A DNA stretch of 64,000 bases from Palsa-504 sp050011155 (GCA_050011155.1 JBEKJP010000086.1:36790-100789), one strand, 5' to 3'. Shown: positions 50,369-59,266, counted from the first letter of the stretch. Numbers and translations are program-made. The notes: generated from the letters alone by a model not told the origin.

Positions 50369-50390
50369 GGGTCACCCGGGCGGGTGACCC
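50369..50390 (-). terminator. Hairpin downstream of adoK
   Basis: GGGTCACCC-GGGC-GGGTGACCC, a 9-bp perfect stem with a 4-nt loop, lies 26 bp after the adoK stop on the minus strand. No T-tract follows in that direction. Confidence 0.55.
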
Positions 50391-50415
50391 GGCTCGTTCG
50401 GCGGAAAAAAGGGGC

Positions 50416-51396
50416 TCAGGCGGGCAGGTGGGACGCGACCTCAGCCGCCGCCGTGTCGCCGTACGCCGCTGCGAAGCGCTCGGACAGCGGCCCGGGCTTG
50501 ATGGTGTACTCCTGCGGCCCGGTGGCCTCCAGGGCGTGCACGGCCATCAGGTTGCCGAGCTGAGCGGCCCGCTCCAGCGTCAGGCCCCAGGCCACGGCGG
50601 CTAGGAAGCCGGAACGGAACGCGTCGCCGGAACCGGTCGGGTCGACGGGCTTGGCGTCGGGTACAGCGGGCACCGAGATCGTGGGCTCACCCTTACGCTC
50701 GATCCGGGCACCTCCCGGGCCGAGCGTGGTGATCCTGACGCCGACGCGGTTCAGCATCTCCGCGCCACCCCAGCCGGACTTACGCTCGATCAGGGCTTCC
50801 TCGTACTCGTTGCCGAATAGGTAGTCCGCGCCGTCGACCAGCGTCCGTACCTGCTCGTCGCCGAGGATCCTGGCCAGCTGCTGCGAGGGATCGGCGGCGA
50901 ACGCCAGGCCGGTCTCACGGCAGTCCACGGTGCGCGCCACCATGGCCCCGGGGTCGCCGGCCCCGACCAGCACCAGGTCGATGCCTCCGTGCTCGGCGGC
51001 CAGCGGCGCGAGCTTGATGTCCGCGTCCTCGCTCATCGCGCCGGCGTAGAACGAGCCGATCTGGTTGCCGTCCTCATCAGTGGTGCAGACGAAGCGCGCG
51101 GTGTGCTTGAGCATCGATTCCCGCACGCCCGCGGTGCTGACGCCGTGGGCTTCCAGCCACTGCCGGTAGTCCTCGAAGTCGGCTCCGACCCCGCCGACGA
51201 GCAGCGGCCGCAGGCCGAGCAGGCCCAGCCCGAAGGCGATGTTGGCCGCCACTCCGCCACGGCGGATAGCCAGGTCGTCGACCAGGAACGACAGCGAGAC
51301 GCGGTCGAGCTTGTCCGCGATGAGCTGGTCGGTGAACTTCCCGGGAAACGTCATCAAGTGGTCGGTCGCGATCGACCCCGTAACGGCAATACGCAC
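50416..51396 (-). CDS. adoK: PfkB family carbohydrate/adenosine kinase (AdoK-like)
   Basis: A 326-residue ribokinase-fold kinase. N-terminal GSIATDHLMTFPGKF with the substrate Asp, GGVAANIAFGLGLLG (the GG hinge), and the anion hole/catalytic base in VDPTGSGDAFRSGFLA. The closest known family member by context is mycobacterial AdoK, also upstream of ctaC and beside an ErpA gene, which phosphorylates adenosine. GTG 51396 is leaderless (TAAGGT 6 nt upstream). Specificity is inferred. Confidence 0.88.
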   Translation of the reverse strand: MRIAVTGSIATDHLMTFPGKFTDQLIADKLDRVSLSFLVDDLAIRRGGVAANIAFGLGLLGLRPLLVGGVGADFEDYRQWLEAHGVSTAGVRESMLKHTARFVCTTDEDGNQIGSFYAGAMSEDADIKLAPLAAEHGGIDLVLVGAGDPGAMVARTVDCRETGLAFAADPSQQLARILGDEQVRTLVDGADYLFGNEYEEALIERKSGWGGAEMLNRVGVRITTLGPGGARIERKGEPTISVPAVPDAKPVDPTGSGDAFRSGFLAAVAWGLTLERAAQLGNLMAVHALEATGPQEYTIKPGPLSERFAAAYGDTAAAEVASHLPA

Positions 51397-51424
51397 GGCG
51401 TTACCTTATCCCCCCAGGCCGCCG

Positions 51425-51775
51425 TTAGTGGAACGAGTCGCCGCAGGCGCAGGAACCCGTCGCGTTCGGGTTGTCGATCGTGAAGCCCTGCTTCTCGATC
51501 GTGTCCACGAAGTCGATGGTCGCGCCCATCAGGTACGGGGCGCTCATCTTGTCGGTCACGACCTGGACGCCATCGAAATCGGCGACGATGTCGCCGTCGA
51601 TGGCACGCTCGTCGAAGTAGAGCTGGTACTTAAGCCCCGAGCAGCCGCCCGGCTGCACCGCGATACGCAGCCTGAGGTCCTCGCGGCCCTCTTGCGCGAG
51701 CAGCGCGCTGACCTTGCCCGCCGCGCCCGCGGTCAGGACGATCCCCTGCGTGGTGGACTCTTGCTGAACAGTCAC
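51425..51775 (-). CDS. erpA: Iron-sulfur cluster insertion protein ErpA/HesB
   Basis: A 116-residue A-type carrier. The three cluster Cys are in QPGGCSGLKYQLYF and ATGSCACGDSFH. It delivers Fe-S clusters to apo-proteins in the cytosol. GTG 51775 has GGGAG 5 nt upstream; longer in-frame starts add an unconserved extension. Next to adoK as in mycobacteria. Confidence 0.93.
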   Translation of the reverse strand: MTVQQESTTQGIVLTAGAAGKVSALLAQEGREDLRLRIAVQPGGCSGLKYQLYFDERAIDGDIVADFDGVQVVTDKMSAPYLMGATIDFVDTIEKQGFTIDNPNATGSCACGDSFH

Positions 51776-51907
51776 CTTAGCTCCCGCCTGGTTCTTGTGC
51801 CGTCGGTTTGATGAGGCGCCGCCGCGGTCATGGCGTTGCTCCAACGTGCAGTCCAACGATATGCGGTGCGGACGCATTCCAGCCACTGCTGAGGCGTGGC
51901 TCACAAC

Positions 51908-51943
51908 CCTTTACAAACCGGGGGGCCTTTACAAACCGGGGGC
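51908..51943. repeat. 18-bp tandem duplication over the pspAB stop codon
   Basis: CCTTTACAAACCGGGGGG is followed at once by a 17/18 copy. The TAA of the minus-strand pspAB gene (51931-51929) lies in the second copy, so the duplicated unit carries a spare stop. Confidence 0.9.
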
Positions 51944-52510
51944 GCCCCAGACGGGAAACCACCGGGCCAGGTCGGGCTCCCACTTCAGGTCGCTGCCGAT
52001 CACGCCCTTGACCTGCAGTTCGAGCGCGTTGTTGCGGCGCTCGCCGGCCAGCGGGGCGAACGGGTAGAACGAGCCTCGCTTGTACAGGTAGACGAGGGCG
52101 AGGCGGCGTTCCTGGTCGTCCCTGAAGGCCACCAGAGTGCACAGCAACTGCGGGCCGAAGCCGTTGTCCACCAGCGAGGAGTTGACCGCGTGCAGGTCGG
52201 TGACCAGCGTGTCGAGCTGGTCCGACATGCGCGAACTGACCAGCCAGGTGAAGCCGAAGTCGTCCTTGGTCACCTCGACCGGCAGGCCGCCATCGGCGTG
52301 CGAGCTCGAGTTGAGCAGCTCCTGCACGTCCTTCTGCACGTCGGAGAAGGACCGGCCCTCGACCGAGCGGAAGCAGACGGAGCCGGAGCCGGTGGGCTTG
52401 AACCCGGCTCCGGCGTCCAGCGTGATCGCCGCTGACGGCAGCGCGAACAGGTCGTCCAGCTTGGGCTGGACCGGCTTGGTCCGGCCGAGCAGCGCGTCGA
52501 GGAAGCCCAC
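51929..52510 (-). CDS. pspAB: PspA-associated protein PspAB
   Basis: A 193-residue soluble protein matching PspAB: it opens with GFLDALLGRTKPVQPKLDDL and continues with SSRMSDQLDTLVTDLHAVNS and LVYLYKRGSFYPFAP. In actinobacteria PspAB is encoded with PspA and PspAA and helps membrane-stress defence; the mechanism is not known. GTG 52510 starts 5 bp after the htpX stop, so they are co-transcribed. Confidence 0.85.
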   Translation of the reverse strand: MGFLDALLGRTKPVQPKLDDLFALPSAAITLDAGAGFKPTGSGSVCFRSVEGRSFSDVQKDVQELLNSSSHADGGLPVEVTKDDFGFTWLVSSRMSDQLDTLVTDLHAVNSSLVDNGFGPQLLCTLVAFRDDQERRLALVYLYKRGSFYPFAPLAGERRNNALELQVKGVIGSDLKWEPDLARWFPVWGAPGL

Positions 52511-52515
52511 CGGCG

Positions 52516-53487
52516 CTACGCCTGACCGCCGAGCTGCTTCTGCAGCTTGTCGAGCTCGGCCAGCCGGCGCTCGAGGCTCGGGTGGGTGGAGAACAGGTTG
52601 GACAGGCCGGCCCCGCCGGTGCCGTGCAGGCTTATCGCCGGCGCGAAGAAGAACGCGTTCAGCGGCTGCGCGGTACGCAGGTCCCTGGTCGGGATCCGGC
52701 CGATGTCGCCGGTTACCTTGACCAGCGCGGACGCCAGCGCGCTTGGCTGGCCGGTGAGCAGCGCCCCGCTGCGGTCGGCGGACAGCTCGCGGTACCGGGA
52801 CAGCAGCCTGATCAGCAGGAAGCTCACGGCGTAGACGACCGCGCTGACCACCATGAGGATCAGCATGATGGGCAGGGCGTTGTTGTTGTTGTTTCCGCCG
52901 CGACGGCCCCCGCCGCCGAACAGCTCGCCGTAGAAGGCGATCCTGACCAGCAGCGCGGCGATGATGGCCAGGAACGACGCGATCGTCATGACCTGGACGT
53001 CCTTGTGCGCTACGTGCGACATCTCGTGGGCCAGGACGCCCTCGAGCTCCTCGTTCGTCAGCCGGCGCATGATGCCACGGGTCGCGCAGACCACCGCGTG
53101 GTCGGCGTTGCGGCCGGTCGCGAACGCGTTCGGCATGTCGGTCTCGGCGATCGCCACGCGCGGCTTGGGCATGTCGGCCAGGGCGCACAGCCGGTCCACG
53201 ATGGCGTGCAGCCGCCGGGCGTCCTCATCCCGGTCGTCCGCGCTGACCTCGTGGGCGCCCGCCGTTCGCAGCGCGATCTTGTCCGAGTAGAACAGCGACC
53301 CGATGGCGAAGCCTCCGCCCAGGATCACCGCGAACAGCACGATCGCGGCACTGGAGGCGTGATACGCCGTCCCGATGCCGATGATCGCGGCGATGAACGC
53401 GACGAACACCAGCCCGAGCAGGAACATGGTCGCGGTCATCCGCAACGTAAGTCCCCGGTCGGGCGCATACCTAGTCCGCGCCGCCAT
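52516..53487 (-). CDS. htpX: Membrane zinc metalloprotease HtpX (M48B)
   Basis: A 323-residue protease. Two N-terminal helices, active-site VLAHEMSHVAHKD (HExxH), two further helices, and the third ligand in YRELSADRSGALLTG. A GGGGRRGGNNNNN loop of unusual composition precedes helix three. It degrades damaged membrane proteins during envelope stress. AGGTG precedes ATG 53487. It stands between pspA-pspAA and pspAB, linking proteolysis with the Psp response. Confidence 0.95.
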   Translation of the reverse strand: MAARTRYAPDRGLTLRMTATMFLLGLVFVAFIAAIIGIGTAYHASSAAIVLFAVILGGGFAIGSLFYSDKIALRTAGAHEVSADDRDEDARRLHAIVDRLCALADMPKPRVAIAETDMPNAFATGRNADHAVVCATRGIMRRLTNEELEGVLAHEMSHVAHKDVQVMTIASFLAIIAALLVRIAFYGELFGGGGRRGGNNNNNALPIMLILMVVSAVVYAVSFLLIRLLSRYRELSADRSGALLTGQPSALASALVKVTGDIGRIPTRDLRTAQPLNAFFFAPAISLHGTGGAGLSNLFSTHPSLERRLAELDKLQKQLGGQA

Positions 53488-53634
53488 GGCGCACCTCCGT
53501 TCGCCCCCGGCCGGGTTTGCCGCCGGGAGCCAGAAGCTATTTCCCCTGGCTTGAATCTACCCGTACAACGCTGGACGTCAGCCGAACGTTACCCGCGAGT
53601 ACGCTCCACGCTTCCCCTCGACGCTTTTCCGGGA

Positions 53635-53913
53635 TCAGCCGGGGATGAGGCCGTCGTCGGTGAGCAGCTTGCGGACCTCATCCATGCTCGAATCCGGGGA
53701 CGGAAGGATCAGGTCCGACGGCTCGAGAGTGTCCGAGGCCAGCGGCGAGCCGAGCGCGCGGACTTTGTCGAGCAGCCCGTGCAAGGCGGCCGTGAAGGCA
53801 GCCTCGTCGTCGCGCTCGACCGCCGCCTCGAGCTGGGTGTCCAGCTTGTTCAGCTCGATGGTGGCCGCCTCGTCCACGCTGAACTGGCCCTCGCCCAAGA
53901 TTCTGACGATCAC
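53635..53913 (-). CDS. pspAA: PspA-associated protein PspAA
   Basis: A 92-residue protein: IVRILGEGQFSVDEAATIEL and HGLLDKVRALGSPLASDTLE with SDLILPSPDSSMDEVRKLL, the PspAA signature. Start ATG overlaps the pspA stop by 4 bp (ATGA), so translation is coupled to PspA. Supports PspA function in actinobacteria. Confidence 0.9.
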   Translation of the reverse strand: MIVRILGEGQFSVDEAATIELNKLDTQLEAAVERDDEAAFTAALHGLLDKVRALGSPLASDTLEPSDLILPSPDSSMDEVRKLLTDDGLIPG

Positions 53914-54737
53914 GACGGCTCACCGTCCTGCGGCTCGGCGGCGGGCAGCTCGGACGCCGGGACGCTGGCCGGCTGGGCCTGCGCCTGGGCATTGCCGTTG
54001 GCGCCGTCCCGAGAACCTTCGAGCTGCTTGGGGGCACTGGCGGTGATCTCGCCCTTGAGCCTGCTCAGCTCGCTCTCGACATCGCTGCTGGCCGACATCA
54101 TGTCCAGCTCGCTCTGGATGTCGTCGCGGCGGCCGCCGACGGCGTCGTCGAGCGCACCCGAGGCCATCAGCTCGTCGATCGCACCCGCGCGGGCCTGCAT
54201 CTGAGCCGTCTTGTCCTCGGCCCGCTGGATCGCCATGCCGACGTCGCCCATCTCCTCGGAGATGCCGGAGAACGCCTCGTTGATCCTGGTCTGGGCCTCG
54301 GCCGCGGTGTAGGTGGCCTTGATGGTCTCCTTCCTGGTGCGGAAGGCGTCCACCTTGGACTGCAGCCGCTGGGAGGCGACCGTCAGCTTCTCCTCCTCGC
54401 CCTGCAGCTGGGCGTACTGCACCTGCAGTTCGTTCAGCTGACCCTGCGCCGACGCCTTGCGCTCAAGCGCGGCCCGGGCGAGGTCCTCACGACCCATGCC
54501 AAGCGCCTTGCGCGCTTGGTCCTCGAGCTTGTTCGAGGATTGCTGGAGCTGATTCATCTGCAGCTCGACGCGCTTGCGCGACGTGGCGACATCCGCGACC
54601 CCACGGCGGACCTTCGTCAGCAACTCGAGCTGCCGCTGGTAGGAGTAGTCCAGGGTCTCACGGGGGTCTTCCATCTTGTCCAGGGCCTTATTGGCCTTGG
54701 CCTTGAAGACCAGTGAGACTCGCTTCATCACGCCCAT
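53910..54737 (-). CDS. pspA: Phage shock protein A / IM30 (ESCRT-III-like)
   Basis: A 275-residue membrane-stress protein, almost wholly coiled-coil helix. FKAKANKALDKMEDPRETLD and YSYQRQLELLTKVRRGVADV are the conserved N-terminal helices; the C terminus is Ala/Glu-rich. It polymerises on damaged membranes. Conservation begins at VMKRVSLVFKAKANKALD; I chose ATG 54737, with ATG 54728 and a 13-residue longer form from 54776 also possible. Heads the pspA-pspAA group. Confidence 0.92.
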   Translation of the reverse strand: MGVMKRVSLVFKAKANKALDKMEDPRETLDYSYQRQLELLTKVRRGVADVATSRKRVELQMNQLQQSSNKLEDQARKALGMGREDLARAALERKASAQGQLNELQVQYAQLQGEEEKLTVASQRLQSKVDAFRTRKETIKATYTAAEAQTRINEAFSGISEEMGDVGMAIQRAEDKTAQMQARAGAIDELMASGALDDAVGGRRDDIQSELDMMSASSDVESELSRLKGEITASAPKQLEGSRDGANGNAQAQAQPASVPASELPAAEPQDGEPS

Positions 54738-55005
54738 ACGCGCGGCCGTCCCCTTCATTAACTTCTTCGCCACCACCGGGCCGCGCGCCCGGGCCTGGAA
54801 TTCCTGGCCGGGCGACCGGCTAGACGGCGGACGAGCCCGTGCGACTAGTCACATTCCACCCTACGCGGTCTCCCGCATTGCGAGCTACCATGTCGGCCCC
54901 CGGCGGCAAGGTGGTGTCGGCCCCACCTCTTGATCGGGGTCCGCTTGGTTAAGGTCCGCGGCCTCCGGCGGGTCAATTCCCCCGTTCCCCCATTAAGCTA
55001 AGCCC

Positions 55006-55629
55006 GTGTTCCGACGCCGTAGCGCCGGGGCGACCGATGGCACGGCCCAGGATTCCCCGGGCGCGCAGAGCCCGGACGGCCCGGCCGACACCAAGACCCG
55101 CCCAGCGGCTGAGTCCGCGAAGGGGCGGCCCACGCCCAAACGCAGCGTGGCCGAGGCCAACCGCCGCCAGCCGATCACCGGCTCGCGGGCACCGGCCGCG
55201 CCGCGTACCAAGGAAGAAAAGGCGAAGGCCCGGACCGGCCGGGCCACCAAGTACGAGGCGATGCGGCGGGGTGAGGCCTGGGCCCTCAACCCGCGCGACC
55301 GCGGCCCGGCCCGCGCCCTGGCCCGCGACTTCGTGGACTCCAAGCGCCGCATCAGCGAGTACTACATGTACGTACTGGTGGTCCTGCTCGCCGCCGTGTT
55401 CGTGCGGAGCAAGGGCGCCCAGGCGATCATCTCGCCGCTGGTCCTGGTGCTCGTGCTGGTCATCGTGGTGGACGCGCTGCTGATCCGGCGCAGCCTGCGC
55501 CGGCTGATGGCCGAGCGGCTGCCCGGGGAGTCCCCCCGCGGCCTGACCACGTACGCGGTGATGCGAGCGCTGCAGATCCGCCGGTTCCGCGTGCCGTCTC
55601 CCAGGCTGGGACCGGGCGACAAGTTCTAG
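55006..55629 (+). CDS. DUF3043 membrane protein
   Basis: A 207-residue protein with a basic, disordered N-terminal third, the conserved stretch PKRSVAEANRRQPITGSRAP and KYEAMRRGEAWALNPRDRGP, then two membrane helices (YMYVLVVLLAAVFVRS; PLVLVLVLVIVVDALLI) and a basic tail. The family is actinobacterial and uncharacterised. GTG 55006 is leaderless (TAAGCT, 54994-54999, 6 nt upstream). Confidence 0.88.
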   Translation: MFRRRSAGATDGTAQDSPGAQSPDGPADTKTRPAAESAKGRPTPKRSVAEANRRQPITGSRAPAAPRTKEEKAKARTGRATKYEAMRRGEAWALNPRDRGPARALARDFVDSKRRISEYYMYVLVVLLAAVFVRSKGAQAIISPLVLVLVLVIVVDALLIRRSLRRLMAERLPGESPRGLTTYAVMRALQIRRFRVPSPRLGPGDKF

Positions 55630-55658
55630 CCGGACCCTTGGCCCTACAGTTACAGATC

Positions 55659-56657
55659 ATGGAATACCGACACCTTGGCAAGAGCGGTCTCATGGTCAGC
55701 GAGATCGCATACGGGAACTGGATCACCCACGGTGACCAGGTCGAGGAGCAGGCGGCCACGGAGTGTGTCCGGGCCGCGCTGGACGAGGGCATCACCACCT
55801 TCGACACCGCCGACGCCTACGCGCGCGGGCGCGCCGAAGAGGTCCTGGGCCGGGCGCTGCACGGGGTGCGGCGCGAATCGGTCGAGATCTTCACCAAGGT
55901 GTACTGGCCGACCGGCGACAAGCCGAACGACCGCGGCCTGTCGCGTAAGCACATCACCGAGACGCTGCACGCGTCGCTGCGCCGGCTGCAGACCGACTAC
56001 GTGGACCTGTACCAGGCGCACAGGTACGACTACGAGACGCCCATCGAAGAGACCATGCGCGCCTTCGACGACCTCGTGCGCGCGGGCAAGGTGCTCTACA
56101 TCGGGGTGTCCGAGTGGCGGGCGGAGGAGATCGCGGCCGGGCTCCGGGTGGCCGCCGAACTCGGCCTGGACCGCATCGTGTCGAACCAGCCGCAGTACAA
56201 CATGCTATGGCGGGTCATCGAGCCCGAGGTCGTGCCGCTGTCCGAGCAGGAGGGCATCGGGCAGATCGTGTTCTCGCCGGTCGCGCAGGGCGTGCTGACC
56301 GGCAAGTACGAGCCCGGGACGCCGCCGCCGCCCGACTCGCGCGCCACGGCCCCGGCCGGCTCCGGCTTCATCAAGCGCCTGCTCGAGGACGACATCCTCA
56401 CCGCGGTGCAGCGGCTGCGCCCGCTGGCCGACGAGGCCGGCCTCTCGCTGGCCCAGCTGGCGGTGGCGTGGGTGCTGCAGAACCACAACGTGTCGGCCGC
56501 CATCATCGGCGCCACCCGGCCCGAGCAGGTGCGGGAGAACGTCAAGGCGGCCGGGGTCCGGCTGGACGCCGGGCTGATGCGCCGCATCGACGAGGCGCTC
56601 GGCGACGTGGTCATCCGCGACCCGGAGCGGACCGCCAGCCCGAAGTCGCGCCCCTAG
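55659..56657 (+). CDS. Aldo/keto reductase, K+-channel beta-subunit type
   Basis: A 332-residue NADPH-dependent oxidoreductase. Catalytic tetrad: Asp and Tyr in FDTADAYARGRAEE, Lys in EIFTKVYWP, His in DLYQAHRYDY; cofactor residues in IIGATRPEQVREN. The length and FSPVAQGVLTGKY match the KvBeta/YghZ group, which reduces aldehydes or methylglyoxal. Physiological substrate unknown. ATG 55659 has TACAGT 8 nt upstream. Confidence 0.92.
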   Translation: MEYRHLGKSGLMVSEIAYGNWITHGDQVEEQAATECVRAALDEGITTFDTADAYARGRAEEVLGRALHGVRRESVEIFTKVYWPTGDKPNDRGLSRKHITETLHASLRRLQTDYVDLYQAHRYDYETPIEETMRAFDDLVRAGKVLYIGVSEWRAEEIAAGLRVAAELGLDRIVSNQPQYNMLWRVIEPEVVPLSEQEGIGQIVFSPVAQGVLTGKYEPGTPPPPDSRATAPAGSGFIKRLLEDDILTAVQRLRPLADEAGLSLAQLAVAWVLQNHNVSAAIIGATRPEQVRENVKAAGVRLDAGLMRRIDEALGDVVIRDPERTASPKSRP

Positions 56658-56695
56658 TCCGCTGCCCCTCGTACGACACCGAGCCTGCGCCCGGC

Positions 56696-56905
56696 TCAGT
56701 TCTCCGGGTGCAGGCTCATCGGGCCGTACTCGGCCTTGGTGTCGTTGAGCAGCGAGACCTGATCCACCCCGGCGGCGAGCAGCCCGCGCCAGTTCTCTCC
56801 GAGCCAGCTCTCCGCGTCACCCTGACTGGCGAAGATCGCCTCCTGCAACTCGTCTGTGGTGATCACGCTGCCGTCTGCCTTCTCGTACCGCCAGGTCCAG
56901 GGCAT
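56696..56905 (-). CDS. Small conserved actinobacterial protein (69 residues)
   Basis: MPWTWRYEKADGSVITTDEL and FASQGDAESWLGENWRGLL with YGPMSLHPEN are recognisable as a conserved streptomycete hypothetical. Acidic, soluble, one predicted helix pair. GGAGG lies about 10 nt before ATG 56905. Function unknown. Convergent with the aldo/keto reductase gene, 38 bp apart. Confidence 0.75.
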   Translation of the reverse strand: MPWTWRYEKADGSVITTDELQEAIFASQGDAESWLGENWRGLLAAGVDQVSLLNDTKAEYGPMSLHPEN

Positions 56906-56988
56906 CGCCGGGTGGCCTCCTCCGTCGGGTGTGCTGACCGAGCGTAGCTCAGCACCGTAACGGGCGCGACCGGGGTGGCAGGTGAGCG

Positions 56989-57546
56989 TTAACAAAACAT
57001 ATATAAAGCGCAGAACAAGATCGCCCAGACCGCCTTGCCGCGGCCGGTGACCGGGCTCCAGCCCCACACGTCGCTCAGCGCGTCCACCATCTGCAGGCCG
57101 CGGCCGTCTTCCTCACTGCGGTCTGGTTCCCGGAGCACCGGGGCGTTGTCGGACGGGTCGAGTACCGCGCACATGACCTCGCCGGTCCTGCGCAGCAGCC
57201 GCAGGCCGAGGGGCTGGCCAGACTCTATGGCCGCGGCGGCCCGCGCAGCGTGCGACACCGCGTTGGCCACGAACTCGCCGACGATGGCTTCCGCGTCGTC
57301 GGCCAGCGCGGACAGGCCCCACTCGCGCAGCGTGTTCCGGGTGAACTTCCGGGCCGTCCGGCCGGACTGGGCCCCTGACCCGAGCTCGCACGCCGCCACC
57401 GCGGGCGAGTCCCACCAGTCAGATGGCATCCGGACCACCCGCGGGCGGCCAGGTGCGCACTGCAGTCTGGCGGTCAAGTCAAGTGGCCGGCGGATGGCAG
57501 GATCGATCTTCGTCCGTGTCGGCAAACCTACTTGGCTCAAGCCCAT
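56989..57546 (-). CDS. HATPase anti-sigma-like ATP-binding protein
   Basis: A 185-residue single-domain GHKL kinase of the RsbW/SpoIIAB-like type common in streptomycetes. N box IVGEFVANAVSHA, G1 LDPSDNAPVL, G2 GRGLQMVDALSDVWG and the closing GKAVWAILFC strand are present. Such proteins bind ATP and may phosphorylate anti-sigma antagonists, but no partner gene is adjacent. ATG 57546 chosen; conservation starts near ARKFTRNTLREWG, so a shorter protein is possible. Confidence 0.82.
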   Translation of the reverse strand: MGLSQVGLPTRTKIDPAIRRPLDLTARLQCAPGRPRVVRMPSDWWDSPAVAACELGSGAQSGRTARKFTRNTLREWGLSALADDAEAIVGEFVANAVSHAARAAAAIESGQPLGLRLLRRTGEVMCAVLDPSDNAPVLREPDRSEEDGRGLQMVDALSDVWGWSPVTGRGKAVWAILFCALYMFC

Positions 57547-57699
57547 CGCGACCCCGCGAAGCCTAGAGCGCCAATCCCTGATGATTGACGCAAATCACAT
57601 CCTGCCCGAACGCACGCGGTTCATGCAAGACCAGATGCACGTTCATTTGTAACGTGCAACTGTCGTGTCCTGTCGTCACATAGTTTCATAGATACTTCA

Positions 57700-57714
57700 A
57701 GTAAACCTTTTACT
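57700..57714. promoter_or_regulatory. AT-rich inverted repeat upstream of xylB
   Basis: AGTAAA-CCT-TTTACT, a 6-bp inverted repeat in an unusually AT-rich stretch (about 57650-57720), lies 44 bp before the TATCGT -10 box (57758-57763) of xylB. It is a candidate operator for a pentose regulator. Confidence 0.45.
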
Positions 57715-57790
57715 GAGTTATCGCGGCCTGGCACTCGGCGGCGGGAGCGAGTCACGTTATCGTGTCCTCAACTCGACCAGGGAGCCGCCG

Positions 57791-59266
57791 ATGCTTGTCG
57801 CTGGCGTCGATTCATCCACGCAGTCCACCAAGGTGATGCTCTGCCGGGCCGACGACGGCACGGTGGTCGGGCAGGCCAGCGCCCCGCATCCGGACGGCAC
57901 CGAGTGCGACCCGGAACGGTGGTGGCAGGCTCTCGCCCAGGCGGGAGACGGGCTGCTCAGCCGGGCCGACGCGGTGGGGGTCGCGGCCCAGCAGCACGGC
58001 ATGGTCGTGGTCGACCAGGCCGGGCAGGTGATCAGGCCGGCCCTGCTGTGGAACGACGTGCGCTCCGCGCCGCAGGCCCGGGCGCTGATCGAGGAGCTCG
58101 GCGGCCCGGGCTACTGGGCGCGGGAGACCGGGAGCGTCCCGACGGCCTCGTTCACCGTGACCAAGCTGCGCTGGCTGGCCGAGCACGAGCCGGACAACGC
58201 GGCCAGGACGGCGCGGGTGATGCTGCCGCACGACTGGCTGACCTGGCGGCTGGCCGGGGGCGGACCTGGTGCCGCGGACGCGGCCGAGCCCGCTACCGAC
58301 CGCGGCGACGCCTCGGGCACCGGGTACTTCTCCCCCGCGGCCGGCCAGTGGCTGCCCGGGCACGCCGAGACCGCGCTGGGCCGGCCCGTCAGCCTGCCCC
58401 GGCTCGCCGGGCCGGCCGAGGTCGTGGGCCGGACCGCGGCGCTGTCGGCGGGCGCGGTGCTGTCGGCGGGGGCGGTGCTGTCGGCGGGGACCGGGGACAA
58501 TATGGGCGCCGCCCTGGGCCTGAGCCTGGACCCGGGCGCGGTCGTGGTGTCCATCGGCACGTCAGGCACGGCGTACGCGGTCGCGGACCGGCCGGCCCAG
58601 GACGCCAGTGGCGCCGTGGCGGGTTTCGCCGACGCCACTGGCCGGTTCCTTCCGCTGGTGGCGACGATCAACGCGGCCCGGGTGCTGACGGTCACCGCCC
58701 GCATGCTCGGCACCGACGCGGCCGGGCTGTCCCGGCTGGCGCTGGCCGCTCCCCCGGGCGCGCAGGGCCTGGTCCTGCTGCCCTACCTGGACGGCGAGCG
58801 CAGCCCGAACCGGCCAGCCGCCAGCGGCGTGCTACGCGGGCTGACCAGCCTCAACTCGACCCCGGAGAACCTGGCCCGTGCCGCGGTCGAGGCGGTGCTC
58901 TGCTCGCTGGCCGACGCTATCGGGAACCTGGCCGACTGCGGGATCACCGCGCAACGGGTGATCCTCATCGGCGGGGCGGCCCGGTCCGAGGCGGTACGGC
59001 AGGTGGCGCCGATGATCTTCGGCGTGCCGGTAACGGTGGCCGCGCCCGCCGAGTACGTCGCGCTGGGCGCGGCCCGGCAGGCCGCCTGGGCCCTCTCCAC
59101 GGCGGCTGGGTCCGCCGCGACGAGTTCCGCGTCTGGTTCCGGGGCAGCCGGGCCGCCCGCGTGGGCGCCGGCCGGCGTCAGCGCCGAGTACACCGCCGAG
59201 CCCGTGCCCGAGGTCAGGGAACGGTACGGGCGGCTGCGGGACGACACGCTGGGCTGGACGGCGTAG
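57791..59266 (+). CDS. xylB: Xylulokinase
   Basis: Phosphorylates D-xylulose with ATP. The 491-residue FGGY kinase has VAGVDSSTQSTKVMLCRAD at the N terminus, GVAAQQHGMVV, the catalytic Asp in GTGDNMGAALG, and the second FGGY region VILIGGAARSEAVRQ. A 6-residue LSAGAV repeat precedes the catalytic Asp loop, and an Ala/Ser-rich insert lies near the C terminus. GGGAG lies 6 nt before ATG 57791; TATCGT at 57758 is the likely -10. First gene of xylB-xylA. Confidence 0.94.
   Translation: MLVAGVDSSTQSTKVMLCRADDGTVVGQASAPHPDGTECDPERWWQALAQAGDGLLSRADAVGVAAQQHGMVVVDQAGQVIRPALLWNDVRSAPQARALIEELGGPGYWARETGSVPTASFTVTKLRWLAEHEPDNAARTARVMLPHDWLTWRLAGGGPGAADAAEPATDRGDASGTGYFSPAAGQWLPGHAETALGRPVSLPRLAGPAEVVGRTAALSAGAVLSAGAVLSAGTGDNMGAALGLSLDPGAVVVSIGTSGTAYAVADRPAQDASGAVAGFADATGRFLPLVATINAARVLTVTARMLGTDAAGLSRLALAAPPGAQGLVLLPYLDGERSPNRPAASGVLRGLTSLNSTPENLARAAVEAVLCSLADAIGNLADCGITAQRVILIGGAARSEAVRQVAPMIFGVPVTVAAPAEYVALGAARQAAWALSTAAGSAATSSASGSGAAGPPAWAPAGVSAEYTAEPVPEVRERYGRLRDDTLGWTA
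58441..58494 (+). repeat. 18-bp tandem repeat in xylB
   Basis: Three near-exact copies of GCTGTCGGCGGGCGCGGT (58441, 58459, 58477; the third diverges at its end) encode LSAGAV units just before the catalytic loop of XylB. Two copies are extra relative to the expected single LSAGT segment. Confidence 0.88.
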
